DNA of 32,948 nucleotides from an uncultured Bacteroides sp. (GTDB lineage: Bacteria; Bacteroidota; Bacteroidia; Bacteroidales; Bacteroidaceae): the NCBI GenBank assembly GCA_900557355.1, contig USSR01000007.1, forward strand, positions 1 to 32,948. Direction: 5' to 3'. Under the pieces are notes generated by a model, which had not been told where the DNA came from, searched no databases, and saw nothing but the letters and a program-made list of their open reading frames with translations. The position numbers and the translations under genes were made by a program. Of this stretch, positions 24,674-32,948 are shown piece after piece. The first letter of the stretch is position 1, and every line of letters starts with the position of its first letter.

Positions 24674-27553
24674 TTACTTCACATTGTATGATGGTTTCAA
24701 TTCTTCCGGCGACTGTTTTGTATGCATGTTTATTACAGGAGTCGGCTTTCTGAACAAATCCTCTATTTGTTGCACTTTCACATGGCTTACTGGACGGAAA
24801 TGAGGGGAATTCATATAGTCCAGAATAGCCTTACGCATTTGTCGGGCAACGATACGATTGTCTAGATCAGTAGTTATATCCATACTCGTCATCATGAGTT
24901 TGCCATTAAGTACATGGGCTTCAAATAAAGTACCAATCTTTCGACTGAGAAACCAAGTGTCGATACTTTGAACAAGTGGTTCAAACTCATAAGCAAAATC
25001 CGAGAAGAGCATAACCTGTGCATTATTCAGTAATTCCCACCATTGCAGGTTGCTATGGTATTCAGTCGGGAAGTTTTTAAATAACGGATGATTGTTGTTC
25101 ACCCAGATGCCTGTTGTATGAGGTGGCCGCATTTTAAACCAGGAAGTATTCCAGAATACGGGGGTAAATTGTTGAACAATGCCTTGTCCATAAGTGATTT
25201 TTCTTGCGGCGGTAATGAGAACATTCCCACCACTGGCTAATGTTTCAAGTGCTTTTTCATTGAATGTATCAGTGATATATACATTGCCTTGATTTGTTTC
25301 TACCACAGCTGGATATACCCAAAAGTCCCAATCATTGGCAAAATGCGTTCCTTCGATACATACTTCGAGGTTGAGTTTGGCTGGTGAAGTGATGCTAGCT
25401 AATGGGTAATTCACTTCGCCTAACTGTATGCAGTTGCCAACAGGTATGGTTCGGTTGTTCGATATTTCTTTATAATATATCTTTCCATACTCATCTCTAA
25501 TGGTATAGGTGGTTTTTGTGGAGTCTAAAACTGCATTGCCAAAATGGGAAACTTCAATTGTTGCATGAAAAATTTCGTCATTTTTATAGGTAAATTTAGG
25601 AATTCGGGCAAGTGGGACTGTAGGCCCGCAGAAACGTCTGGTTTCTTTCGGGGTTATGTAACCTTTTTCTCCATAGAATGCATCCAGCAATCCGATAATA
25701 GCACTACCTTGACCAGGAAAGTCGTTCAAACCTAAAAGTTGAAACCCTGCATAGTCGGGCGTTCTTAATGTTTTCTCTATTTCGTGTTTGTAGCATAGAG
25801 CCTGCAGTTTACCCGAAGCCATCATAAAATCATGGGCTTTATGTCCCATGTGGTTATCATGTAGTATATCACGGAACATCTCGTAGTTCTTGGCTTTGTT
25901 TACTCCGGTATATTTGCGGATTTCGTCAAAATTGGGGAATACGCACCACTGCCCATTTTCGTGAGATATATATGGTTGCATGACAGTATCGATTTTTTCT
26001 CTATAGTCTGAGATGGATTCGGGTTGTTCATTTTTCCAGTTTAGTCCACGTGCTCCGGCTTTTACGTGAAATTGGTTTTGCGGTTGCCATTGCCATCCAT
26101 TGCCTACGGATGCACCGGTATAGACTCGACGCGGATCAGTTTTCTCCCAGTATTTTACAAAATCAGTGACCCATGCTACCCAATTTCCTGATGGCTCATT
26201 CCCGGAAGCAAGCATGCAATAGGAAGCATAATTGCCGTACTCGCGGGTTAGCCGAATGGTCTCGTCCATCAGATATTTATCAATGGGGGCTCCGTTACCT
26301 AAACGTACGCCATGATTAGGCCAGGCAGGACCCTCGGGCTGAAGATAAATTCCAACTAAGTCTGCAGCAATAAAAGCTGCTTCGGGTGGACAATAAGAAT
26401 GGAAGCGGATATGGTTTAAACCGCTGCTACGGCATATCCTGAATATTCTTTCCCAGGATTTTACATCTGTAGGAGGATAGCCTGTAAGCGGAAAGGTGCA
26501 ACATTCTACGGTTCCTCTTAATTGCGTTTGGCGCCCGTTTACATAAAACCATTTTCCTTTTATAGCAAATTCTCTCATACCAAATTGGATTTGCTTAACT
26601 TCTTTTTTCTTTCCATTGGTCAGTTCTGCAGTAAGCTTGTATAAAGCCGGATTGAACTCATCCCAGGTCAACATGTTATTGCCCATTTCCAACACCATTT
26701 CGCAGTTCAAGATGCCTTTTTTCATTATATAATCATGACTGATGGGAGTAAGGGTATGCACTTTATCCGAATTGAAGCTTTGGGCGTTGATTTTAAGATG
26801 CACAGGTGTTGCAGTCGATGAGGTTGATTTCAAAACCATTTTTACCACAGCCTTTTTATTGGATAAGTCAGGATAAACCTGAATATCATCAAAGTATATT
26901 TTCGGGGTAGTCTTGAGGATGATTTTACCAACAATACCATTCCAATTCCCTTGTGTATGGTCAGTAATACTGTGCGCATCGATACCAACATTGATATCTT
27001 TAATACGGTTGTCAACGCGGATGGATATTTTATTTTTTCCTGCCGATATAAGAGAAGTTATATCGTAAACATGAGGGACACTTAGGCTGTTTTGTACTCC
27101 TGCCTGCCTGTTATTTACCCATACAGTAGTTTCTATATGCGGGCGTTCAAGAAACAGGATAATGCGTTCGTTTTTCCAATCGGCAGGTACGGTTACTTCT
27201 TTTTGATACCATGCAGGTCCTACATAATATCTATCTGGCGTCAGGAAAAAAGGGACTTTGAAGTTTTCTTCTACCCTGTATTTTTCCATGTAAGGATTGA
27301 AAAAGTACGAACTGTCGTACAGACTGGCTGTCCATTGCGTGTTGATGTTGGGCTTATCTCCTTTGAGCATTTCGGGCATAGAGCCCGGAAGGTAAATGCT
27401 TTCCGTGAGTTGCTTACGGAACCAGTGTTCCTTAATGCCTACATCATCTCGGTCTATTTGAAATTTCAATTGGCCCGAAAGGTCTATAACTACTTGGGCT
27501 TGTAAAATTATGCTAGTACAACATAAGATTAGTAATAATGTTCTTTTTTTCAT
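24674..27553 (-). CDS. GH2 family glycosidase, exported
   Basis: A 959-residue protein with a signal peptide (MKKRTLLLILCCTSIILQAQ, cleavage probably before Q20). It has the GH2 plan: sugar-binding jelly roll about 25-215 with WYQKEVTVPADWKNERIILF and ETTVWVNNRQAG, immunoglobulin-like domain about 220-325, then the barrel from about 326 with FGMREFAIKGKWFYVNGR. E453 in LASGNEPSG is the likely acid/base and E532 in YISHENGQWCVFPN the likely nucleophile. About 300 C-terminal residues after the barrel are beta-rich. The HENGQWC version of the nucleophile strand belongs to a Bacteroidetes GH2 branch far from LacZ, so beta-galactosidase is only one option, next to beta-glucuronidase or others. It sits between the DUF5107-TPR and GH35 genes. 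Confidence 0.85.
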   Translation of the reverse strand: MKKRTLLLILCCTSIILQAQVVIDLSGQLKFQIDRDDVGIKEHWFRKQLTESIYLPGSMPEMLKGDKPNINTQWTASLYDSSYFFNPYMEKYRVEENFKVPFFLTPDRYYVGPAWYQKEVTVPADWKNERIILFLERPHIETTVWVNNRQAGVQNSLSVPHVYDITSLISAGKNKISIRVDNRIKDINVGIDAHSITDHTQGNWNGIVGKIILKTTPKIYFDDIQVYPDLSNKKAVVKMVLKSTSSTATPVHLKINAQSFNSDKVHTLTPISHDYIMKKGILNCEMVLEMGNNMLTWDEFNPALYKLTAELTNGKKKEVKQIQFGMREFAIKGKWFYVNGRQTQLRGTVECCTFPLTGYPPTDVKSWERIFRICRSSGLNHIRFHSYCPPEAAFIAADLVGIYLQPEGPAWPNHGVRLGNGAPIDKYLMDETIRLTREYGNYASYCMLASGNEPSGNWVAWVTDFVKYWEKTDPRRVYTGASVGNGWQWQPQNQFHVKAGARGLNWKNEQPESISDYREKIDTVMQPYISHENGQWCVFPNFDEIRKYTGVNKAKNYEMFRDILHDNHMGHKAHDFMMASGKLQALCYKHEIEKTLRTPDYAGFQLLGLNDFPGQGSAIIGLLDAFYGEKGYITPKETRRFCGPTVPLARIPKFTYKNDEIFHATIEVSHFGNAVLDSTKTTYTIRDEYGKIYYKEISNNRTIPVGNCIQLGEVNYPLASITSPAKLNLEVCIEGTHFANDWDFWVYPAVVETNQGNVYITDTFNEKALETLASGGNVLITAARKITYGQGIVQQFTPVFWNTSWFKMRPPHTTGIWVNNNHPLFKNFPTEYHSNLQWWELLNNAQVMLFSDFAYEFEPLVQSIDTWFLSRKIGTLFEAHVLNGKLMMTSMDITTDLDNRIVARQMRKAILDYMNSPHFRPVSHVKVQQIEDLFRKPTPVINMHTKQSPEELKPSYNVK

Positions 27554-27670
27554 TTAAGAATTTGTTTTCTATATTTTTACATGATTGAGTAGCCTGCTTT
27601 TTGGGCCATTTTTGTTTTCAGCAATGAACTTATTTGTTGTTAACTAATAGTTTATTTCTAAGTGAATTAC

Positions 27671-27710
27671 TGTACAGGGAAATGTGTCGATTCTGGCACA
27701 TTCCCGTACA
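27671..27710 (-). other. Intercistronic hairpin after the DUF5107-TPR gene
   Basis: 27671-27686 and 27697-27710 form an imperfect stem with two small bulges around a 10-nt loop. It lies 10 bp beyond the stop codon of the DUF5107-TPR gene, in the 167-bp gap before GH2. There is no U-run after it on the minus strand, so it is more likely an RNA-processing or attenuation element than a full terminator. No clear -7 box for GH2 is visible between 27554 and 27670. Confidence 0.5.
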
Positions 27711-27720
27711 ATAAGAGCAA

Positions 27721-30700
27721 TCACATCCTGAACACTTGTTTATTCACATCAAGTCTTTTCACCTTTTCATAATATTCTTCTGCTAATTCTTCCTCTCCTA
27801 TACCACTATATCCTAATGCCATAACATAATAGCAATGAACCTTGTTACGTACATTCAGGTCATCCTCCCAGATCGCAAGCTCTGGTAAGGATACTGCGAA
27901 ATAATCGATTTTGCATTCATCGAAGAGATGCTTCTTGCCGTGGTCTATCAGCTTGTTGAAGCGGCTACGTGCTTTGCTCTCTTCTCCTAATGCCCTCCAG
28001 GCAAGTCCTTGATAGAAAATCTTGTCAGGTTGTTGGTCATTGTAATAGAATGCTTGTTGAGGCTCGCTGGAACCTTGTGTTGCTTTCATTAAGTATTTTA
28101 TGGATTCGGCTTCGTTGCCCAGCTTTTGGTAGGCTATTCCTTTATAGTAGTCTACCTCATTCTCTTCGGCGTTGATCAGTTTACCCTCACCTAAATTATG
28201 CGGATAATGATCTGTCTCTTTTAAAAGACTGATGGCTTCAAGATATCGCTTTTCCTTAATAGCTTTTTTGGCAAGTTCTACCCGACAGAGAATATATTGC
28301 CCTGTAACTTTACCTTCGCCACCTTCCCACGGATGGAACTTCCGTGCGGCTATCAGTTCTCTTGCCTTTTCATAGTTGCCTAATTGATTATAGAGGGTTA
28401 TTCGTTCTATGCATAAGTCATCCCGCTGTGCCACCAGTTCCAAATGTGCCTCTAGAAAGGTCAGGCGTTCTGCATGGGCTCGTCCCATTTTCTTATATAG
28501 TTGATCCAGCTCCATAAAGATGCGTGAGTCCGTTTGGTCCAGTTCAAATGCTTTCTCCAACAATCGGCATGCTTCTTCTTTCCTGCCTTTTTTGTTGTAA
28601 TAAGCCAATGAAAGGTTGCGCAGAGCTGTAGGGAACTGATTATTTATCTCTACTGATTTCTCCCAGCATACAGTAGCTTCTTCATAACGGCGGTGTGCAT
28701 ACCAGAAGTTCCCCAGATAATAAGGAGCCTTGAAATCTTCTGGATTCATCTTCATAGCATCTGCCAGTACATTGACTTCATCGATTCTGTTTGGAAAACA
28801 CTTGTCAGGAGATAGGCTTTGTGCCTTCTTATACCATTTCTGGGCTGTTTCTTTATCTCCTGCCATTGATGCAAAGTATCCTAACATATAAGCAGCTATT
28901 GGATAAATATTGGTTTGTTCGTCTATATAAGTATGCATAATCCGGGAAGCTTCTTCATACATTCCTGCAGATGAAAAATCAAATGCATATTCAATATAGT
29001 TGTGTACACTACCGTTGAGGATACTTAGCATTTCCTGCAATTCTACCGGATTGCTTTCAATGAAATATTTTTCAAATCGGCATCCCAAATTAAACTTATC
29101 GACAATCAATGATTCCTCAATAAATTTCAAGGCTTCTTCAGTCTTTCCTGAATGTCTCAGGATAGAAGCTTTTAACTGGCGTGCTTTATGATTATGCCAG
29201 TTGTGGATGAGAGCCAGATCTATATGTTCCAAAGCGGCAGTCCAATTCTCTCTGATACAATCTATCTGTGCCACACCAAAGTAGCCTGCATCTCTCCAAG
29301 CCGCATTCCATGTGGCTTTATAATAGGCACTATATGCATCATCATACTTACCCTGCATCTTCAGGCTCCACCCCAGATTATAATAGGGTTCTCCATCATA
29401 AGGATTAGGATTACGCTCTGTTAATGTTTTTATGGCTGTACGGAAATACTGTTCAGCTTCTTCAAATTTACCTCGGCGCATATTCAGCAACCCTACGGCA
29501 TTATTGCAACGTATATCTCCCGGTTCTCTTTCCAATGCTTCCATGTAGTAAGCCATTGGGTCATAGGTCGCATGCCGATATTGCTCCAGATGTAACCCAG
29601 TCAGGAATAATTGCTCTATGGAAGCTATCTCCTTGGGTTGTTTGGCTGCCTTAGCAGCATCCGGAGTTGGTTTTATTTCAGGCTTATCAGCTTTATATTT
29701 CAAAAGTAGTTTGCCATTGTTATCATACAAGGATAAAATAAGGTTTTCGGGTAACTCTTTTGTTATATTTATCTGACTTTTAAAGATATTTTCTGGCGAA
29801 AGTGTGGTTATTTTGTCAAATAACACCTTTCCTGTTATATCTTTTAATTCTATTTTGATGTTTTCTTGCTTACCGGTTGCATATACAATGATGTATGCGG
29901 TGTTATCTGCAACATCCAGATTCAAAATGAAATCTTTGGTCGCATTCTTTACATATCCCACTTCACTATATGGCAGGAAATATTGCTTCCATGACTTTTC
30001 CTCATAAGGTTGTAACCATGTGAAGTCAGGCTGATTATCTGTATAAACACCTGTCATCAATTCGATGTAAGGACCATCTTCATCAGTAAGGTTTCTGTCC
30101 CATGCAATACCAAAATCACCATTTCCCCAAGTCCATTGTTTCTTTCCTGGTGAGAGGTGATGATCGGCTACATGTAATAATCCTGCCTGTATATGTTCTT
30201 CATATCCGCCTACAAAGTCATAGCGTGATTTAATGGCCATGTATGAAGTGGGAACAGGGATATTCTTATATTTGGAAATATCGACACCTTCCGAATAGTC
30301 CTGTTTGTAATATATGCCTGTAGCTATAGGAAAATTGGATACATCTCTTTTCCCATGATCGAAAACAGCATGTACATCGGGTGGAAAAACCGAGTGATAG
30401 TGGTCGTTCACAACAACGGCAGGGTTCGCCCACCAAAGGAAAGTTTGGGGGAACGGAGTTCGGTTATAAACCTTCACATTAATTTCCAGATAAGCTTTGT
30501 CCGGATGAAGTGTGAATCCCTGCATCCCTTTCGTATTGAACATACGCTCTACTTCATTGCACCAGACCGTTTTACTACCGTCTGCATTTTCTTCAATCAT
30601 ACAGTCGGTAGGTAAGTATGTACTTGGACGATGATGCTGAGGCCAGTTGAATTCAATTCCGCCTGATATCCAAGGACCGGTCAAACCTACTAAGGCTGGT

Positions 30701-31044
30701 TTAATGACTTGGTTGTAGTAGACAAAGTGACGTTTCTTCACTTTGTCATAAGCCATTTGTACTCGCCCTCCCAATTCCGGCAAGATCATAATTTTAAGGT
30801 ATTCGTTTTCGAGGAAGTAGGCCTGATAGTCTTTTTCTTTTTTCTCGTCGCATATCTTTTCTACGACAGGATAAGGGTAAACTACTCCTGAACTTCCTTG
30901 ATAAACACGCTTTTCCAGAAAGATGGGATTTTTTTCTTCCTCTCCGATTTCATAAGTCGGAAGTTTGATTGTTTCTTTCCAAACTTTCACAATTCCTTTT
31001 TCTGAGAGGGTCGGTTTAATTAAATATTCTGTAATTTTCTCCAT
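27721..31044 (-). CDS. DUF5107 domain plus TPR array, cytoplasmic protein of unknown function
   Basis: A 1107-residue protein without a signal peptide or membrane helix, hence cytoplasmic. Residues about 40-370 form the DUF5107 domain, thought to have a galactose-mutarotase-like beta-sandwich fold. Notable stretches are ILPELGGRVQMAYD (87-100), GGIEFNWPQHHRPSTY (128-143) with E131, H137 and H138, WWANPAVVVNDH (204-215) and DEDGPYIELMTGVYTDNQPD (321-340) with E328. A short beta domain (about 375-455) and a linker follow. From about 480 to the end there are many TPR units, such as NNAVGLLNMRRGKFEEAEQY and GKYDDAYSAYYKATWNAAW. The mutarotase-like fold and the clustering with glycosidases point to a sugar or glycoside ligand; a catalytic role is an inference. 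It lies between the sugar transporter and GH2. Confidence 0.85.
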   Translation of the reverse strand: MEKITEYLIKPTLSEKGIVKVWKETIKLPTYEIGEEEKNPIFLEKRVYQGSSGVVYPYPVVEKICDEKKEKDYQAYFLENEYLKIMILPELGGRVQMAYDKVKKRHFVYYNQVIKPALVGLTGPWISGGIEFNWPQHHRPSTYLPTDCMIEENADGSKTVWCNEVERMFNTKGMQGFTLHPDKAYLEINVKVYNRTPFPQTFLWWANPAVVVNDHYHSVFPPDVHAVFDHGKRDVSNFPIATGIYYKQDYSEGVDISKYKNIPVPTSYMAIKSRYDFVGGYEEHIQAGLLHVADHHLSPGKKQWTWGNGDFGIAWDRNLTDEDGPYIELMTGVYTDNQPDFTWLQPYEEKSWKQYFLPYSEVGYVKNATKDFILNLDVADNTAYIIVYATGKQENIKIELKDITGKVLFDKITTLSPENIFKSQINITKELPENLILSLYDNNGKLLLKYKADKPEIKPTPDAAKAAKQPKEIASIEQLFLTGLHLEQYRHATYDPMAYYMEALEREPGDIRCNNAVGLLNMRRGKFEEAEQYFRTAIKTLTERNPNPYDGEPYYNLGWSLKMQGKYDDAYSAYYKATWNAAWRDAGYFGVAQIDCIRENWTAALEHIDLALIHNWHNHKARQLKASILRHSGKTEEALKFIEESLIVDKFNLGCRFEKYFIESNPVELQEMLSILNGSVHNYIEYAFDFSSAGMYEEASRIMHTYIDEQTNIYPIAAYMLGYFASMAGDKETAQKWYKKAQSLSPDKCFPNRIDEVNVLADAMKMNPEDFKAPYYLGNFWYAHRRYEEATVCWEKSVEINNQFPTALRNLSLAYYNKKGRKEEACRLLEKAFELDQTDSRIFMELDQLYKKMGRAHAERLTFLEAHLELVAQRDDLCIERITLYNQLGNYEKARELIAARKFHPWEGGEGKVTGQYILCRVELAKKAIKEKRYLEAISLLKETDHYPHNLGEGKLINAEENEVDYYKGIAYQKLGNEAESIKYLMKATQGSSEPQQAFYYNDQQPDKIFYQGLAWRALGEESKARSRFNKLIDHGKKHLFDECKIDYFAVSLPELAIWEDDLNVRNKVHCYYVMALGYSGIGEEELAEEYYEKVKRLDVNKQVFRM

Positions 31045-31080
31045 AAGGTATTTATTGTTTTTTTAGACAATAAGGGTAAG

Positions 31081-31109
31081 TTAAGCGATGATTTCTTGTC
31101 ATCGTTTAA
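31081..31109 (-). other. Intercistronic hairpin after the sugar transporter gene
   Basis: TTAAGCGATGA (31081-31091) pairs with TCATCGTTTAA (31099-31109), an 11-bp stem with one G-U pair and a 7-nt loop. It lies in the 98-bp gap between the MFS gene and the DUF5107-TPR gene. It has no immediate U-run on the minus strand, so readthrough is expected. It may set the ratio of transporter to downstream enzymes. Confidence 0.45.
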
Positions 31110-31142
31110 GTAAGATGTAATTCAATAAATGATATGTTGTTT

Positions 31143-32528
31143 TTAACTAGTTAATTCTTTCTCAATGCTTTCCAGTGATTTTCCTTTTGTTTCGGGTAAT
31201 TTTATTTTGATGAATACAAATCCGAGAATACAGATGATTCCGTACAACCAGAAAGTACCATAGGCACCTAATCCGGAATTTAATAAAGGGAATGTATATG
31301 TCAGTACAAAACAAGCTGCCCAAAGAGAGAAGGTGGATACTGCCATTGCCATACCACGGATACGGTTTGGGAAGATCTCAGATAATACGACCCATGTAAC
31401 GGGAGCAAGTGTCATTGCATAGCATGCTATAGCTAATACAACCATAATTAGTACGGCCATTCCGGTTATATTGAGGTAGTAACATATGCCCATGATGATA
31501 TAAATGATGGCAAGTCCTGAAGCTCCGAATAACATAAGGGAGCGTCTTCCCAACTTATCTACAGTGTACATACCTACAAAAGTGAATATTACGTTCGTCA
31601 CTCCTGTTACTACAATATTGAATAGGATATCAGAAACACCGTAACCTGCAGCTGCAAAGATTTCCTGGGCATAATTAAACACTACGTTTAGTCCGCACCA
31701 CTGCTGGAAGGCTGCAATAACGATGCCTATTAATAATATTCCCGGTATCTTGCCTTGAAAAAGCAGGCGGATATTTAACTTCTCTTTGGTGACATTTATA
31801 ACTGTTTTAATGCTTTCAATTTCTTTTTTGGCATATTCTTTTCCACCTATGTGGCTCAAGATATTTTCAGCTTTACCGTATTGTAATTTTGTAGCCAGCC
31901 AACGGGGACTTTCGGGAATGAAGAATATAAGGATAAAAAAGAGTCCCGAAGGTACTACTTCTGCCCAGAACATCCAACGCCATCCCATTTGCCCATTCCA
32001 TGTTTCCAGAATGTTTTCGCCGGGAACTACCGGGTCGGCGATCAACCAGTTGACGAACTGGGCTGCCAGAATACCTAATACGATTGTCAATTGATTGATC
32101 GATACAAACTTCCCTCGTACATGGCTGGGTGATACCTCGGCTATATACATGGGAGATAAGTTGGAAGCAATGCCGATGCCAATACCACCGAATATGCGGT
32201 AAAAGATAAACCAATTGAGGTCATTGACAGCTCCTGTACCTATTGCAGAAACGGTAAAAGTGATAGCTGCTATTATCATCAAGGGTTTGCGCCCATATTT
32301 ATCAGATAAGCTACCTGCAATTGTTACCCCTATTAAACAGCCGAGAATGGCACTGCCCATGACCCATCCCTGCATACCGGGAGAATTCTCAATTGCAAAG
32401 AAGATTTCATAGAATGGTTTGGCACCTCCAATGACTACCCAATCGTATCCGAAGAGTAGCCCTCCCATGGCAGATACCAGCGAAATAAGTAATAGGTAAA
32501 AATTGTTGCTAAATGGTTTTGTTTTCAT
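31143..32528 (-). CDS. MFS sugar/H+ symporter, sugar porter family
   Basis: A 461-residue inner-membrane protein with twelve predicted helices. Sugar-porter marks are GGLLFGYDWVVIGG in the first helix, DKYGRKP at 76-82, the RIFGGIGIGIASNLSPMYIA stretch followed by EVSPSHVRGK at 111-140, PESPRWL at 205-211, and the C-terminal PETKGKSLESIE. D29 in the first helix matches the proton-coupling aspartate of E. coli XylE (D27), so proton symport is likely. Substrate could be xylose, galactose, glucose or arabinose; the sequence does not decide. The start at 32528 gives MKTKPFSNNF directly before helix 1 and is preferred to an upstream ATG at 32552 that overlaps the -7 box. It is the first gene of the minus-strand operon and is divergent from the araC-type gene. 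Confidence 0.92.
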   Translation of the reverse strand: MKTKPFSNNFYLLLISLVSAMGGLLFGYDWVVIGGAKPFYEIFFAIENSPGMQGWVMGSAILGCLIGVTIAGSLSDKYGRKPLMIIAAITFTVSAIGTGAVNDLNWFIFYRIFGGIGIGIASNLSPMYIAEVSPSHVRGKFVSINQLTIVLGILAAQFVNWLIADPVVPGENILETWNGQMGWRWMFWAEVVPSGLFFILIFFIPESPRWLATKLQYGKAENILSHIGGKEYAKKEIESIKTVINVTKEKLNIRLLFQGKIPGILLIGIVIAAFQQWCGLNVVFNYAQEIFAAAGYGVSDILFNIVVTGVTNVIFTFVGMYTVDKLGRRSLMLFGASGLAIIYIIMGICYYLNITGMAVLIMVVLAIACYAMTLAPVTWVVLSEIFPNRIRGMAMAVSTFSLWAACFVLTYTFPLLNSGLGAYGTFWLYGIICILGFVFIKIKLPETKGKSLESIEKELTS

Positions 32529-32545
32529 GATATACGATTTATTGT

Positions 32546-32563
32546 ATGGCAAATATATGCCAT
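32546..32563. promoter_or_regulatory. Inverted repeat overlapping the transporter -7 box
   Basis: ATGGCA (32546-32551) and TGCCAT (32558-32563) are perfect inverted copies separated by 6 bp. They straddle the -7 box of the transporter promoter, so a bound protein would block it. Short palindromes arise by chance, hence low confidence. Confidence 0.3.
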
Positions 32564-32580
32564 TAAACTTAATAAAAAAA
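32550..32580 (-). promoter_or_regulatory. Promoter of the MFS-DUF5107-GH2-GH35 operon
   Basis: On the minus strand, TATATTTG (32550-32557) is a full -7 match, and TTTT (32577-32580) stands at -33 with a 19-bp spacer. Transcription would start near 32543, about 15 nt before the transporter start codon. Confidence 0.55.
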
Positions 32581-32662
32581 TGCAGATTGTTATCAATTTA
32601 ATGTATAATCTTATTATATTTATGGCTGTAAATGCTTGGATACATTGCTTGAATAAGCATTC

Positions 32663-32696
32663 ATGTAAAATACTATGATATATATGTAAAATACTA
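32663..32696. promoter_or_regulatory. 13-bp direct repeat with 21-bp period, candidate AraC-family operator
   Basis: ATGTAAAATACTA occurs exactly at 32663-32675 and 32684-32696, an offset of 21 bp. AraC proteins often bind two direct half-sites with this period, as in the araI1-I2 site of E. coli. The repeat lies between the divergent araC-type gene (start 32712) and the transporter promoter. A longer inverted pair, AATGCTT (32631-32637) and AAGCATT (32655-32661), lies just beside it. Confidence 0.55.
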
Positions 32697-32711
32697 CCAA
32701 AATCAGATGCT

Positions 32712-32933
32712 ATGGAAAAGGTTGCAGAAGGTTTTAAAGGAGAGAAGGCTATCGTTACACCATATAATATACGTAACCTTCAACGAGAGAATAATATTAC
32801 AAAACAATTATTCGTCAGTCATATTGGATACTATCCTCATGCAGAAAATCATTTTAGGGAAAGGGAAAAAGGGACTAACGAGAATGTCTTTATCACTAGT
32901 GTCCCATTAAAATTGGGACAAATTAAAAATTAA
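32712..32933 (+). pseudogene. AraC-family regulator, 5' part only, apparently disrupted
   Basis: The first about 62 codons read like the N-terminal sensor (cupin-type) domain of a Bacteroides AraC-family regulator: FKGEKAIVTPYNIRNLQREN at residues 8-27, then LFVSHIGYYPHAENHFRERE. After NENVFI, where family members usually continue with a Y-C-V type strand, the frame runs into an unrelated tail (TSVPLKLGQIKN) and stops at 32933. The change coincides with the inverted pair TGTCCCA/TGGGACA at 32900-32920. The DNA-binding domain is therefore missing from this frame. In intact form it would probably control the divergent transporter operon. Confidence 0.6.
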
Positions 32934-32948
32934 ATAAACTTGGCCCAT
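32899..32948. mobile_element. Probable insertion-sequence terminus at the right edge
   Basis: The regulator reading frame loses family resemblance at about 32895-32899. From 32900 the sequence begins TGTCCCA, with TGGGACA 7 bp later, followed by A+T-rich DNA with stops. A terminal structure abruptly ending a gene is typical of an IS insertion. Only about 50 bp are visible, with no transposase and no second end, so the family cannot be assigned. Repeated IS copies often end contigs, which would explain why the window stops here. Confidence 0.4.

Noticed and set aside
32707..32910. Alternative frame overlapping the AraC-type gene
   Set aside because: The other frame, starting at 32712, carries the family-like AraC N-terminal sequence; this one shows no family resemblance.

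Overview
The window looks like a chromosomal segment of a human-gut Bacteroides species. The evidence is the SusC/SusD pair, a hybrid two-component system (HTCS) regulator, Bacteroidales-type promoters (TAnnTTTG at -7), a DUF3823 lipoprotein, and A+T-rich intergenic regions full of short repeats. The species cannot be fixed from the sequence alone. Both ends cut genes. The right end breaks an AraC-type regulator at what looks like an insertion-sequence terminus.

Region 1 (1-8742) is mostly core chromosome. It holds the start of an exported protein (minus), xerD (minus), then aroQ, pyk and an O-methyltransferase (plus), and further on rbfA and a LolC/E-type permease (plus, overlapping by GTGA). 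Between the methyltransferase and rbfA lie two minus-strand sensor-kinase genes that overlap by ATGA. The upstream one is a complete membrane histidine kinase. The downstream one is a TPR sensor whose phospho-acceptor histidine is a tyrosine and whose ATP-binding boxes are eroded, so it is a predicted pseudokinase.

Region 2 (8743-9506) has no convincing gene. It contains two different families of palindromic repeats and then a promoter/terminator pair that could delimit a small RNA of about 130 nt just before the HTCS promoter.

Region 3 (9507-22163) is a compact polysaccharide-utilisation locus (PUL): HTCS sensor/regulator, SusC-like TonB transporter, SusD-like lipoprotein, DUF3823 lipoprotein, and one exported GH31 alpha-glycosidase. 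Two TGnnCCCTA-like half-sites 22 bp apart sit just upstream of the susC -7 box and are candidate HTCS sites. A strong bidirectional hairpin follows the GH31 gene.

Region 4 (22257-32948) is a second carbohydrate locus on the minus strand. In transcription order it holds an MFS sugar/H+ symporter, a large cytoplasmic DUF5107-TPR protein, an exported GH2 enzyme and an exported GH35 enzyme. A divergent AraC-family gene heads it. The shared control region has a 13-bp direct repeat with exactly 21-bp period, the geometry expected for AraC proteins. The likely scheme is that GH2 and GH35 trim beta-linked sugars in the periplasm, the MFS protein imports the released sugar, and the DUF5107-TPR protein acts in the cytoplasm in an unknown way. 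The regulator appears to be broken in this strain.
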